NCBI GenBank assembly: GCA_023846275.1
Contig: CM043878.1
Coordinates: 11,973,501-12,037,500 of the forward strand
Source: Vanilla planifolia
Lineage: Eukaryota; Streptophyta; Magnoliopsida; Asparagales; Orchidaceae
Length of the DNA stretch: 64,000 nt
Reading direction: 5' to 3'
Part shown: one piece after another, positions 14,201 through 29,200 of the stretch
Position numbering within the stretch: the stretch's first letter is position 1
Layout of the letters: each line of letters starts with the position of its first letter
The notes under the pieces: generated by a model
The model's database searches: none
Told to the model about the DNA's origin: nothing
What the model saw: the letters and a program-made list of their open reading frames with translations, nothing else
Made by a program: the position numbers and the translations under genes

Positions 14201-17200
14201 AAATCATTTCAAAGTGCTTTAAATTAGAAGCAAGTAAAATTTACTTAAAAGATACCTAAATCTTTAAAATTATAAAGAAGTGTTGGCTTATAGTCTTGGA
14301 ATTGAATGGCTTAAGAAAGTAAGAACCCACTCCTCTGACTTACATTGCCCCTTGGGCCCATATTTTTTGGTGTGGTCTTGCTTGTTGGACTCGACTATTT
14401 GATCGCTTGGACCTGTTTGTGGAACTGGAGAGGTTTGTTTGACCTCTCAAATGGACAAGATGATCTAAACCAAGGACTAGGCAATTTAGTTCTTGGAGAA
14501 AATTCTCTTTGATGCTCTAGAGGAATGGAATCACTTTTGTGAGTTGAACAATGACCAATGATGAAATCCCAGCCCCCATAATGGCATGGTTGTTCCTCTT
14601 AATGTCCACCTTCATGCTTCGTGGCATGTGGTATGTTTTGACTCCTTACGTACTACTCAATTTTTTTGCTTCTAAAAGCAGAAGAAAGGGGTTATTATTG
14701 CTTTCAGGTGGTTTTATATTTAAATGAAGTGTCCCAACTCTAATGGCTTGGGACTCCTTGCTTTTATGGGAAGGCATTGCCTTTAATTCTAATGGTTTGG
14801 GACTCCATCCTCTTATAGGAAGGTGTTGATTTTCTCTCCACCTTTTGGGCAGATAATGACTCTTGTTGAGGCGGCTTAAGTTTTGTTACTCCTTACAAAA
14901 CAAGTTATTAAAAATTATATTAATATATTCTATATTACTTTCACTTAGATAATATATCTTCTACAACCTTTGGTGACACATTATTGTTGAGCTTATTGAT
15001 AGCAGATTGCATCTCTATCACATTGATATGGACGCCCATAATTATGTCACATACTGAGTGAAAACACATCCTGAGCATCACACTGATGATGCCTTTTGAG
15101 ATGGTGAACTTCCTTAGTGACATTGTGTTGCCAATGATTAGTTTTCTATCCCAATTCATTTTACTTTGGGTGTGGTATTGTCTCCAAGTCTAGTGCCTCC
15201 ACTAGGCTTGATAAGTCATGGCGGCAAAGCATCTGTTGACTGCTTTCACCATATTGTTCTAACTTGCACCTGTGAAGAATAGTTTAGATTGATATTCTTT
15301 CGCATAGGAATTCAAACGTCTGCCCTACATTTCTATCAAAAATGTTTCTTCATTTGGTGTATGTGACTTCTCCCAATAATATATCACCTTTCATTGCAAT
15401 GTTAGCTTTCTTTTCCTTCCTCTCATTTGCTCACTTGGGGTTTGACTCATTGTAGTTTCCAACGTCCCTCTTTGACGTGGTTGGCAGGGTAGCAATGCTT
15501 GTAGATTCTATTTAATCCCCTACAGAGTTAGAAGAACAGATTTGAAAAGATAAAAAGACATCTCCTTGCCATTTTTCTTCAGAATTGTTGCTGCTGAAGC
15601 AAATTTCTATTGCATCTTTGGCTTTTGACATCACTATTTACCCTTTCACAAGTGTTTCTACATAAATCTGTTGTTCAGCTCTCTATCTTGGTCGTACTTT
15701 CTTGATGTTCTAACCTTAGTTCCCCTTTCATTTGTGTGTAAACTCTTGTTAATTTCTTTTTTTCTTAACACTCTTTACCAATATTAAATATCTCCCTCCA
15801 AATCATCCCAAACCATCCTAAATTAAAAACATATCTAATTTGATTCAAAGATGTTGAATCCTCCCAAAATTAGAGCCAAAGTTTGGTTAACCGCATTTGG
15901 AATTGAGTGGTCCAGTTATTGGGCCATACCATATGGTGTTAAGGTGAAAATAAATGTCCTTGCTGTCACTATCAGTTTAGGTCAAACTGGACTGTGGAAC
16001 CCACAATACCTAATTGGCTTCTCAAGTAGAGGTTTCTCGAGTGAACCAAATGGTTTGATCTCCATAGGGAATGTTCCAGCTACCCTAACAATTTTAAAAA
16101 AATCCTACTAAGTTCCCTGGGTAAAACATTTGAATTGGTGCTCAATTTTGGGTAGAAATAAGCTTTGGAGATCTTGATCAGCTTTTGTGTTTTTCCTTTT
16201 AAGATGGGATCATCAATGGGCTCTAAGTCCAATGATTGATCCCCTGATTAATCTAAGATAGTATATTCATAGGCCACGGTGATCTTTGAAATTACATGGT
16301 CCTCAAAAGCTTTGGTTATGAAATTTTCATATAACTTTTAACATAATCTTTTGTAGGTTTCCTTATCCAAGACATTGATCCAGAATTGGCATTGTCAGTG
16401 TTAAAGACTTCAACTTTTCCATGCTTGAACACTTTGAGTTTGCCTATATATTGAGTTCATTGGAGTATGCTTTTATGGAAAGTTCATTTGGTTCCAATCT
16501 TCCAGCTACTTAATTTAAATTTTCATGTTGAGGTGGTGTTAAACAGTACTTAACTAAATGCATAGTGCATGAAACATGCACCATGTTGGCCTAATGTTTC
16601 ATGATTGTATGATATGACAGATTTTTATGGTATCCCTTAAAAAAAAAATCTTATTTGTTTTATATCACCATGTGCATTAACATTGTGTACTCATACTTAC
16701 TTTTACTTGGTGCTGCTGTGATTCAAATTTCTAGTAGTTAATTATTCAATGTTAGTTATGTTGACTTGTTTATCTAAATTTGAAGAGCTAAGTGAATTAC
16801 ACCGAGTTCATCGGCTGCATGGTAGCAAACCTTGAGCTTATTTTGTTGAGGAAAGTGGAAAGAAATTCATTTACAATAGTTATCAATGACCACTAAATAG
16901 GGATGACCAGCTTGGGCCTTTGACTACTAGTGAGGATAGTAGCAGCAATGCTGAGAGTTGAACTTGGAGAAGAGGACAAAGAAGATGATTGGTAGTTTGT
17001 TTTGGGTTGGAATCTATTCAAGTCGGCAAATCTGGTGGAATACAAAATCATTTATCATCTTTGTTTATATGACAAGTTGTATTAATCGGAAAGAAGAGGT
17101 GATGATTTAGAGTTGTATCGATTAAATGGAAAATTTTGTTTACTGTTTTGCTAAAAAAATGTGCTGGGGGATGAACAGTTGGGAGTTAGATGTGCGGTGT

Positions 17201-20200
17201 GGAAGTGGCAGATTGTCAGAGGAAGTCCAGGGAGATTGGATGTGATATTTTGTATAAAATCACTTAACTTCAGGTGTCATTTGGCCTAATGTTTGAGGGA
17301 GCATTAAATTTTGAGTTATTTACATTTTGTGCACAAAGGAAAAATTATGATATGCAGGTGTTTTTTTGGTGAAGTTGAAGAACTTTGCAAGTGAGACTGA
17401 AATCTCGATATTGTTTTTAGTCTTAGTAATCAATAAAGATCAGGACTGGATATTATTGCTTAATTTGCCAATCTCTTTATCGCACCATTTATCGTGGTAG
17501 AGGAGCATATCTTCTTTCCCTTATCATGCCTTCATGCTGAAATTATTCAGGATTTTTTTTCCACTATACTATCATTATTCAATCACTCAGAAATATTTTC
17601 AATTCTACTACTTAATTTCTTCTACATATCTCAAATAAGGGATTTGTTTATTGTACTTTGAATTTTCAGGCTCAGTTTTTTGGTCTGTTTATGTCGTACC
17701 TCCTGATAAGTTAAAAACTTCCAAATGCAGGCTTTGCTAAAGAAATTCAGCAATGGACCGCCAAAAGTTAGGACACAGGTATTGCAAGAATTCTTATTGA
17801 TTAACTAGGTAGTGCTTTAAGTTGGCCTGGCTGATATGAGTTATCATCTTCTTCACAGATCAGCATTGGAATTGCTGCTTTGGCTGTTCATGTTTCTGTA
17901 GAAGATTGGGGCGATGGTGGCATAATGAACTGGATTAGCAAAGAAATGAAAACCCATTGTAGTGATATTCCAGGCTTGTTGGAGTTGATCACTGTTTTGC
18001 CAGAGGTATGTTACAAGTGAATACAAGTAAACTGTCTAATCAGCTTCAACTGTCAATTCATCCTTGTGTGATTGGAAGGTAAAATGGCTATGATTGGCTT
18101 TGGGAATAATTACTTGAGGAAATAATCTGCCGTTGAAGCCCATCATGGCCTCCAGTGTGCCCATTATCATCGTTGATTACCTTCAAACTATAAACCTGAC
18201 AGATTAAAGGCAAATAAATATATTTTTTCTTTCTTTCTTATGTTTTCGGTTGACCTTACAAGAAATTGTTTTACCATACTTTCAATTTTTGAACTGGTTA
18301 CTTCCTAGTGTACATGACTTGGCCAGATTTTCTTTTCATGGAGGTGCCTTCTTTGTTTTGGTTGTCTTCCCGCTGTTGGGATGGATTACCTTGATTTTCA
18401 AGGGCTATTTGATATGGTAAAAATATGCAATGTGCAAGGTAATTAAAATGCCAATGAAGTAGTCACATTACTTGGGCCATAATTTCAAGTTAATATTCGT
18501 TTTCATCAAATATACTACACATTCAAATATGCACTAGCAAAGCAAGTTAGTTTAAAACATATTGTGAGAGTGAACTGTCAGCATAGCAAAGAATTGTGTT
18601 GGGAAGTTATGGATTGGTCGTTTTCATTAACAAAGCAAATCAAATTCAACTTTGATAGTGGTGAAAGCCAAACACTAATAATCTCACAACGAAAGTAAAA
18701 AAAACTCTTTGCATAAAGGATTTACATTGGTGCACACATGTAAGAAACACAATGAATCACAATTCCATAACACACATAAAACTAAGTACTAGATAAGACA
18801 TTTGTAGGGTAGAAGATCTTCGTGAGGGGACTTAACACTCAAAGAGAAACTTTTGAGTTTAAGAATATAAGGAGGTTGTAATGTTGACCTAGGAGATTAG
18901 ACAATGTGAATAGACTATGCCATGCAGTTAGGAGACCACTTTGTGTGGGTAGGTTAAACTGCATGCGATAGTTTAAAGGACTTTTGGAGTGTTTATGGGA
19001 AACCTAAGATTCTCAAAGCCAAACAAAGGGAAATAGAGTGGAAAGAAAATATTATAAAATTAAAACTTCTAAAAAGATAAAGAAGAGAGAACAATTATTG
19101 AATGCCGAAGCTGGTAATGGGTAGGCCCTCCCTTTCGAGCCACATCATCTGTCTTTCTCGAGCCACCATCATTGTGCATTGCTTGGGTTTTTAGCTTTTA
19201 AACAAGGGAAAATCTCACTCTGGATAGATGAGTTTTTTTATTTTTAAAGTCTAGAGGCCCTTACAACTAAGTTTCATTACTTTCATATATATAAGATCTT
19301 CATGTAAGTCATAATGTATCTTTTTATGGTGTGAAGCTAAACATATGAAAATAATATACAAATTCCTATTTAGTCTCCTCTTATGTTCTACAAATAAGAA
19401 ACTCCACTTAGGAGAAGTGTGAGTTAATGTATATAACATAAGAAAAATCTCCCCACTCTCCCAAAAAAATGTTCAAAATATATGTAAAAGGAATTATCTA
19501 TGTGGATAATTGATGGCACAATGCAATCTTTAGAGGATTGCTTGAGGGGATTAACTTAAAAATTGTAGATAGCTGCAATATGTGAGGAATGTTTTTTTTG
19601 ATCCAAAAATGTTGTAACATTAAAGGGTTCCAACAAAGTTGGCCAATATTGTGGCCAACCTTGGCAGTTTATTAGCCCAATCATGCTTGCACAACCTAGA
19701 AATTTCGGAAGGAAGTTTGTTTTTGTCAAAAAAATCTCTTGTATATCTTATAATATTTTCAACAAATTTAGGAATATATTTTGTCACATAACCGTGGCTT
19801 TGGGTCATCTCCATTGTTCATAAATGTGTTGGTAGTGCTCATGTGTATACTTTCTTAAGAGGAATCACTTTGGTCTTCCCCTTTCTTTTAATGATTCTAA
19901 TTTACTTCTAAGGTTTTGTGGTAAATGTTTAACATGAGCGAAGATTCAAGAGGAAAGTTACAATTTGATGTTTTCAATTTTCTTTTTTTCTCTTAACGAA
20001 ATGATGCTTAAAATACAATTTCATTTGATCTTCTCAATCAAAGTTTGAGTCATGAAGCAATTTTCAACTAAAGATGGAAAGTGCTTGCTATTCATCACTA
20101 TTATATCATTGGAAGATCGTATTTTATCTTATGAACTTGCTTCAAGCTAAAGGATTGAACCATAGAAGTCTTTTGAAAGGGTTGTTGTGTCCACCCAACT

Positions 20201-23200
20201 ATGGAGGTTTAATCTTCTCCAATAATTGGCGGGTTGTATTCATTTTAGAATATGCATTTAAATTGTGGATATATTAATGTAGTTTTTAATCTATTCTTGG
20301 AGATGGAACGATCTTTCTATTAACTTTTTCTTTTAGTATGGTAGCACAGATTTTTGACCCTTCTCAAAATGACTATGCAACCACCGATCACTATTTTGCA
20401 AAGAGGAATGTGTGCATTAGGTGCAATTGAGTTTCAACTTATGAAGGTTTGCTTCTAGGCCTCTAAGGGGTGTGTAATTAGTGTTCATTGTAGGATATAT
20501 AAATTTAGTAGTTAAAATAGTTTTTTGAGAACTATATATATGTGTGTGTGTGCTTGTGTATTATTCTTTTGTTATATCCTTTTTTTTATTTGTTTAGATT
20601 TGTAGAATAAGTTTTATAAAGAAGAGTACTATAAAAATTTTATTTGCTAAAAGAAGAAAATCAAATGAAGAAAATTGTGTATTTTGGCTAATTTATTTAA
20701 TGTGATAATATCTAGTGAGATTTTCTTTTTTATTGATTTAAAAGAAAAAATAATAGGTGATTTTAAAGAAAAGTATTCATTTTGGTTATGAATTCAATGT
20801 TTTGTGGAGACATAAAATGATGCTTCTCTTTAAAATTTTCTTAGAAAAATTCTAGGAGTCATGTGAAAACTTACAAGTTTGATATCTTGATTAATTTTCA
20901 CAAATTTTTTAATTTAATTAAACCAAAAAAGTGTGGTAAATTAAATGCAATTATATAAAGAATAAAGAAAATTATGTGTATAAAAGCTATGAAATTGTTG
21001 AAATATAAATGAAAAACAAATATAATAATTGTAGTACAAACCAAGAAAAGAAATTGTAGAATTAAATGAACTTAATACCCAAGTGTTATTGATAAAATTA
21101 TTATAAAATTAAATTTATTTGTATTACATGGTTTATAAAACTTTAGGGTGATATTTGGGCTAAAGAATGCTATTATTTTTCCCTTCACCCAACAATTTTA
21201 TTATGAGGGTCATGATCTTAGAGAATTTAATGTAAGTCTAATTTATTGTTTGTCCATATCTTACAGAGTTGAGTCTAAGTAGAAATTAAAAAGAGGAAAG
21301 AAAGCATCCATCAAATCAGCTCAAAAGTAGATATCCCTTTAAATAACATGAAGAACATATGATATGCATGACACAATTCTAGTAACCAAGCTTTGATAGA
21401 AAAATTGATGCAAGATGAAACGCATGGTGTGCAAAGCAATTAAAATGCCATGAATGCAATCACATTAAATAGATTGTGCTTGCAAGTTAACATTCGTATC
21501 TATTAAGCTAATTGTACATTTGGTCAACTATGAGAAAAGGGAATCGTGAGAATAGAAGAGTAATGTGAAGTTATAGATTGTTTGCTTTCATTAACAAAAC
21601 AAATTGAATCCAACTTAGATGACACTAAATGCCAAACACTAATGATCTTAAAATAAAAATAAACAAATCTCACCTAAAGTGTCCAAATAGGTGCACACAA
21701 GAATGCAATGCAAAGAATCACAATTCCATGATGTATGCAAAATTGTGTATCAAATAATACATATGTGAGAGAAAGAAAGCAATCCTTATGAAGAGAGGAC
21801 TCGGCTAACAAAAGCAACCTTTTACGTTTAGGAATATAAGGGGATCTTTAAGTGCAATAGAGAGATCAGATAGTGTGGTCTTAATGAATCTCCCAATGCA
21901 ATTAGGAGAACATATCGTGTAATTAAAGGGGTGACTAGGTTCAACCCACGATTTTGAAAGTCAAAATAAGGAAATAGAGAGGAAACAAAAATTTATTGAA
22001 AAAAGAGATTCTAGATTGAGAGAAGACAAATAAAGGTTATTGAATGTTAAAGATAGTGCTAAGTAGGGCTCTCTTTGTCCTTCTCACACATCCTTCACAT
22101 GGCATCATTGGCAAAATCACTATTTGGATTTTTTCTCTGAAGACATTATTAGATTTTACTTTGTTTTTTATTATTGTTTGTATTAAGTATTTTTTGATGA
22201 TAGATCATGTTTTTAATTGAACCTTTTTTTCCAAACAGGAAGTATATAGCCATAAAATAGCAGCTCGCCCCGAAAGACGTCGCCAGTTTGAGAATGAACT
22301 TGCTTCATCTGCTGAAACTGCTTTTGGACTCTTGACTGCTTGTTCTAGTGTTGTGGAGTTTAAAGAGCAGGTTAATTCCATACATTATATTTTGGATATG
22401 ATATTGTTAATTGCATAATTTTGACATCTATATTATCAATGAAGTTTTCTCACCTTTTGTTCTTTAAACTAATCATTATGTATGTCATTGGATATTGGTA
22501 AATACATTTAGTACAATTTGATCCAGTTTTGTATATTTTCATTTTGAATGGTTGAACCAATCTAACTCCAAATTGATAATATTTGGCTAATAATTTGAAA
22601 AATAAAATGAAAAAAGGTAAGATTTTTCATTTGTTTTTAACTTGTTTTTTGGTTTGACTATATACCTAATAATGTTTGATTGTTCGTTTTTGTTAGATTT
22701 ATTCTATGTGATTTGCCCATTCTTTGTTGTGGTAAGTGATTAGGAGATTAATCATTGGTATATGAAAATAAGGTCATTAATTTCTAGTTTTAAATTCATT
22801 ATTTAGAATTCTATATAGAAAAAAATGCTCAATAAACTCTTGAGATTTTCGTCTAATCTGTTTAGTGCCTATTTGATCCATTCTTAGGTTGTCTATTATT
22901 TGAAGTTGGACAAAGACACATAAAATGCATTTTCAAGTTGATTAGACGCATATAATACACTTATAGCCAATCTATGCTTGTACAACTCAAATTGAGATGA
23001 AGATTAAAAACAATGGATATAATGAATGCACATAAATTTAACAAAATGATGTGCATATAGTTTTTTTAGGTGCAAATTTGTGCTAGTTCACTTGGTAAAG
23101 AATGTGCATGCAACGTCGACTTTAGAAGTAATTAAGAAAATTAAGCTTGATTAGACGATTTGACTTTATGATTGGAGTGCCCAATCTTGAGTTGGCAAAC

Positions 23201-26200
23201 TTGTAGAATTGAAGCAACCTTTTGGATAAATAAAAATTCTAAAATTTTGAAAAATCTAATTGTTGGTATGGCTTTAGAATCAATCCAAGTCAGTGATATT
23301 AGATGATGATTTATGGTTATCATTTCTCCCTTTAGCTAGATAATAATATATTTGAATTTTGAAAGGGTTATCCTTAATTGTAGCCCAATGTCCCCGGTGG
23401 TTATAGAAAGAATACTTAGGTTGATCAAAATTTCAATTTCGTCTTTTGAGAAACCCAATCTATAGGGCCGGCATCTAGCGGGGAGTGGTTGGGATCCCCA
23501 AAGTGAGAGAACTTCGAGAGTGTTAAAGCTAATATCTTTTATTGAGAATGATCATCCTTGAGAGATATAATAAGAGCATCCTCATGAGAGATCTTGTATA
23601 TAGTATTATGGGATTCAGGTAGAGAGAATATTTTATGGTTTTTGGCTTGTTTAATGAATCCAAGAGGAGATTTTATGAGTTTTTTGTGCGAGATTAAGGT
23701 CCTAAGTTTATGTGCTTGAGCTTTTGAGGGATAAGGTATTTGCCACCAAGGTGCATGCTGGAGGTAAACTTTGAATAGATATTGGTTAGAATTTTTCTGT
23801 GATAAAATTGAATTTTTTTGTACTTTTCTTGCATGTTTCTTTCTACTTGCAATGTTCACTATCTACCTTAGTTTATATTCTTTGTGTGTGAAGAGTTTGC
23901 TGTCCATTGTTTTCCTATTGCATTACTTCGGCAATCCTGCCCACCTTCAACCTTGTTGGTACACATTTTGTTCTCTTAAAAATGTTCTCGGTTGGACATG
24001 GATCAATTAGTTAAACTGGTTCAGATAACAATAATGATCACAAAACTTCTGTAAAATCAATTATGATAAATGCATAATAAATGCATGCTTGGATTTATGA
24101 ACTGTCTATCTTAAATTTTTTTTGAATCGATGTTTAACTATTAATTAAAAAAAAACTTAAGCCATGTCTCAAACCCATAAGGTTTGAAAACCAAGCGAAG
24201 CTACTGATCCATTTTGTAGTTTAGTTTTTTTAGGTGGTCTGATTTTTTTTGCCATGCTACCAGTAGTGCTCAAAAATAAATGTTTGCTGTTTTCATAACT
24301 AATTTCATTATTTTATTAACCCTATGTAGAATTCTTTTACCCTGCATGTGGAAAACTTGTTCTTAATTAGTAGCATTCATATTCTTATGCTATGATCTTC
24401 TCTTAGCAATTATTTGGTGGTGAATTGAAAAAAGAGGTATCAAATATCTTTTGATTTTCTAAAAGGGTGTCAATACTCTCTTTTTTTTTTTCATTTGGTA
24501 TCTTTCAGCCTTCATGATTACATGAATTATTTGCAACATATTCCTCTCTTAGACTTACTCTTAAGAATCTCATTGAATCCTTGTACTTCCTTGGTAAGTT
24601 TCTTGTAAAAGTCTCTGATCTGAGATCTTTTTGATAGGACTCTGATGTGAGTTTTACATGCAAGATTAGAGGAAAACACCTTTTTCATCTGCACTATGAA
24701 GCTTAGTTAAATTTATCATATTGTACCAGTCACAGTTGAAAAGCTTATGAAAATACATCTTATATTTACATTGAATATCCCCTTTCTTGGCTATTACTTT
24801 TTTTAACAGTGTTTCTTAATGCATTTGATCCAAGTCTTTAGTTAGATATTCTTTTGGTTGGGTAGCTTATATATACTTCGTTCTTTTCTTTAGTATCCAA
24901 ATTGTTATTAATATCTTGAAAATCAAAAGCAATGGCCTTTTGTGTCATTGAGTGGCCATCATTCGAATTATGTCTCTTCTAATTCCTCCTATTATTAAGT
25001 CTTTTTAGCTTTTCTTATTTTTCTTACCTTTTGTTTGATTTCTTATTTTCACCAACATTAAGAAACAACTGCAACTTGTAAGATTTCTTTGACCATTCTA
25101 CCTATCGTACACCTGAAAGCATTCCTTTACATGTCCTTCAGATTCTACGTTGTATTCTAGAATATTGTGGCTTTTTTCTCCTGTTTTTTTAAGTTCTCGT
25201 GCTAGATAGCAATGACAATTCTGTTCAAGCTTTTTCATGAATGTCCATACTATGTATTCCTTTACACCTGAAAGCATTCCTTTACCTTTCCTTCCGATTC
25301 TACATTGTATTCTAGAATATTGTGGCTTTTTTCTCCTGTTTTTTTAAGTTCTCATGCTAGATGCCAATGACATTTTTGTTCCCCAGACAATGTTTGGAAT
25401 ATAAATGCTCAATTTATTTGCTCATAATCCCATTCTTGTAAGCAGTCACATCCTTCTGTCATTCCTTAAAAGTGGTATTAGCATTCATTAATTATTAACT
25501 AAGTCTGGCCCTTGAAACATTTAACTTTCTTTATTAATCTCAAAAACTCATAATTACAGTAAATTCATTTAAATTCATCTGTTTCTCAGCCAGTAATTCT
25601 CCTTTTTTTTCTTTTATGTTCACATCAAGTGTGTTAGCAATTGATACGTCATAATAATTGGTAAAGCTATGTTTTTATTTTATATTTCTTAGATTTGATT
25701 ATGTTCATTTCAATTTTTTTTTTTTTGCGAAATTATGCCAGCTGCCTGCAGATTAGGGCAATCTGTGAACTTATGAATTTATCCTATGTTTATTAATTTT
25801 AATGATATCTCTTCCAATATTTTGCAAAATTATGCCAACCGATGTGGCACAATATCTTTTACATGCCTTGACATGCTAGTTTTTGTCACCTTTTTTTATA
25901 CAACATTCTAATACACCGGGAGATACCAATTTAGGCATGCCACATGGCATATTGGTACAAAAGAAAATGAAAAACCATGGGCAATTTAACAGCATATGCT
26001 AGGCATTGTTCGTTAATTAAGGGCATGTTTCAATGACGTGACAAACAAATTGTTTGCTTGTCTCACATAGAAAAGGAAGTTTAGGATTTTAATATGCATT
26101 CCTCTTTCTGTTGCACCCAAGTTTGGTCTCATGGCTCCCTCTTCCTTGCGATCACACAGTTGCGTCCTCTTTTCGTTTTGGAGATTGCTTTGTTACTTCT

Positions 26201-29200
26201 CAATATTCATTACATTTTGCATTGAAAGTTTTGAAACTTCTTTTGTTTTCATCTTAGCAACATCACCTTTTGTTTTATTGATTCCATTTTATCAAGTTAG
26301 GCCTTAATTCTTTATGTTTATGTATTTGTAAATTAGTAGTTATATTTTTGTGAATAAAAATTATCTTTATTTTGTTTGACCTTTAATTTTTTGTCTGATG
26401 GTGTGCTATCATGGTTACTATTGCCACCATTTCTTGTCCTGTTATTATTGTAGTGTCATGTTGTATTTTCCATTTTTTTTAATATTTTGAGTTCATATGT
26501 CCTTTATGCTATTCATGGTTTAGTGTGTTTGTATAATTGTTTGGTGATGTGTTCATGAGAAAAGTTTCTTATAGTGTGCATGGAGTTCCACGGGCATTAG
26601 TTGGCAAAGCATAGAATTCAAGTGGCCGATTCGCCTTTTCCATCAAATATGTCCAAATCCTTCTTTTCGGTCAATACTGAGAATTGATCAACTAGAGTTT
26701 CAACTTAAGTGCAAAAAACTAGTTCACACCCAAAAGCAAATGTGGCTGCCATTTCATGCAGGCTGTGACCTGATAGCTGAAAAAATACAATATTTTGGAC
26801 GCACTTGTGACCTGTGAAGGGATTAGCACTTAAATGTGCATCAAATGGAGTAAACGAGGGGTTGGTTGCTTGTTGATGAAAAATTCAGAGATCTTAGAAC
26901 TCCCTATTTCTTGATCAAGTGGTCCTGAACTCTATTTGATGGGCAGCATAGCTTTCTTGTTCATGTTGTTGGAGGTGCCTCAAACCCCATCATGTTTAGG
27001 TCTTTGGCTAGTTTTCTTTATCAACATGTATTTGGTAATTTTACAGTCATCGTTCTTCCCATGATGTCATTTTCTTTTCTTTTTTTTTTTTTGTCAAACG
27101 TCACCTGAACTTTTAGTTTAATTTGCAATAGTTTTTTATATAAATGTGCTGTGTAATCATTGCATGCACAATTATTTTTATAAAGCTGTAACTACATTGA
27201 ATAGTGTTCAAGTCGGTTGTGCTGATATGCTAGTTTTTTAATCAACCAAATGATTTAATGTGTAAAATTACCAAGGCTTCTTCGTCCTAGGAATTGCATT
27301 TAACGTCACTTAAAAATTAATTTGATTCTGGTTTGATAAGAAAGTGAATTGCATGCAGAGTTTGCTACATTTTTTTGAACATGCATGAATGTTGAATGAA
27401 TCCATTTTCATGAATTGAACACCTTATTGTTTGTCTTTCAGTGGATCCTTGTCTTGTCAATATTCATAATCTTCATTTCCATTTTGGGCTGGCTATTTTA
27501 TTTGCTTACCAGCCATCAAGTACCATGTTCAGCATTAATTTATTAGTTCAACGAAATCCTCTCAAACAAACTGGAACCACATAGTTTTGGCTTCCCTTGC
27601 CCTACCTTTTACATTTTTACTAGATTCTTGTGGCATTAATAGTTATGCATATAAGGTTAGCTGAAACCATGAAATATTGATAAAAGGGATTTTTATGAAG
27701 TGTTTTGTTGGTGTTTAACTTTAAATGAGTATCTAATTATATACGCTTGATTTTCCCCTTCTTGCTTGGCTTTCGTTTAAAGAATGAATCTGACAAATGT
27801 AGTTGATGTGAATGGCAGTAGTATCCAAATGCTGTGCAGCATCACTTCTAAGGCCTTTAAATAAGTATATATTGCAGCATCTTTTTTAATATAAACTAAA
27901 AGCTGAAAAGAAAAAAATCCATTACTGAAATTGGTTCATTTGATATTTTAGTTTCATACCACATTTAACTTTTTCTCCTTAAATTCTACATTGGATCTTT
28001 ATTATCAAGGATTTGTTATTGAAAATAACTTGATCATCACTGGGTATCACTCTTCCCTGTGCGCAGGTATTGGAGGCCTTTGCTTCATGGCTTCGTTTGA
28101 GCCGTGGGTATGCTATTTTATCCAGTGAAATGTTTTCTTTGGTTTGGTATTAAACATTGCATGTATCTATGTTGAACTTGTGTAAATCATTGGAAATTTA
28201 ACATAAGGAATGGTCATCACCAGTACTAGTTGCTCCTCTTCGACAAATTCTTTTTTATTTCCAGCTGAACTTTTGGATAAATTATTGTTAAATAAATGCA
28301 AAATTTTGAACTTGTGCCTTAGGCATTTGGAAGTGACTTTATTGATGATTGGTGTTGTAAATATCATATTTTATGTTGTCATTAGTGTTCCATAGTTTTG
28401 GGTTTTGTGATAGGTTGTATGTTGGGCTGTTACAATTCGAACATTAGGTTACATTGGTATGAGTAGTTGCTACTTTGTTGAAAAGCAGAATTTGCTTAAG
28501 TTACGTAGATGAGTAAATCATTCCACGATTGTGTTCCACTTGATAGTGAAGCTATGAAGTATACGCTCTCATAGTTAAAGTCATTTCACAACTGTGTTCC
28601 ACATGATAGTGAAGCTATGAAGTATATGCTCTCATAGATAAAGATGTACACTATTTGTTTTTGCTATGAAGAAATTAGGATTTGAATTATTTTTTATCAG
28701 AGAACTATGCCAAAATTGTGAATATGTATTCAATCATTTCAATTAATAGACCAAACTAATTTATCTTCAACTAAGCCAATCTATAAACCAAATTAAACCG
28801 AACTGAATTGAGTCAAAAATCAAATTTAATCAAAAAATCAAGTTTAATGAAAAAACCAAATTTAATCAAAAAACCAAATTTTGTTAGACAACTAAACAAA
28901 ACCAAAAAATCAGAGTTCTTGTTTGGACTTTGGTTAATGGATTAAATCTAGGATCTAGAAATCAGATTTTGTTTATGTCAAAGCTCAGAACCATAAAATT
29001 GAATTGATTAAATCGTAAGATTGAATAAAGAAAACCTTAAATATATGTGTGATAATTCGATTTTTCAATCGATTCGGTTCTTTATATTGAAAAATCAAAC
29101 CAAAAATAGGAAAATATCAAAGTTTTTATTGAAAGTTGAATTGAATGTTTCCAAACTAAACCCAGACAATCGAATATTGTTAGTTTGGTTTGATTTTTTG

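Noticed and set aside
14941..16111. Possible gene or transposon proteins in intron 3
   Set aside because: No domain, splice-consistent frame or repeat structure could be supported by eye.
16550..17310. Possible copia LTR (ttggcctaatgttt at about 16592 and 17280)
   Set aside because: Only a short word is shared and the flanks do not align.
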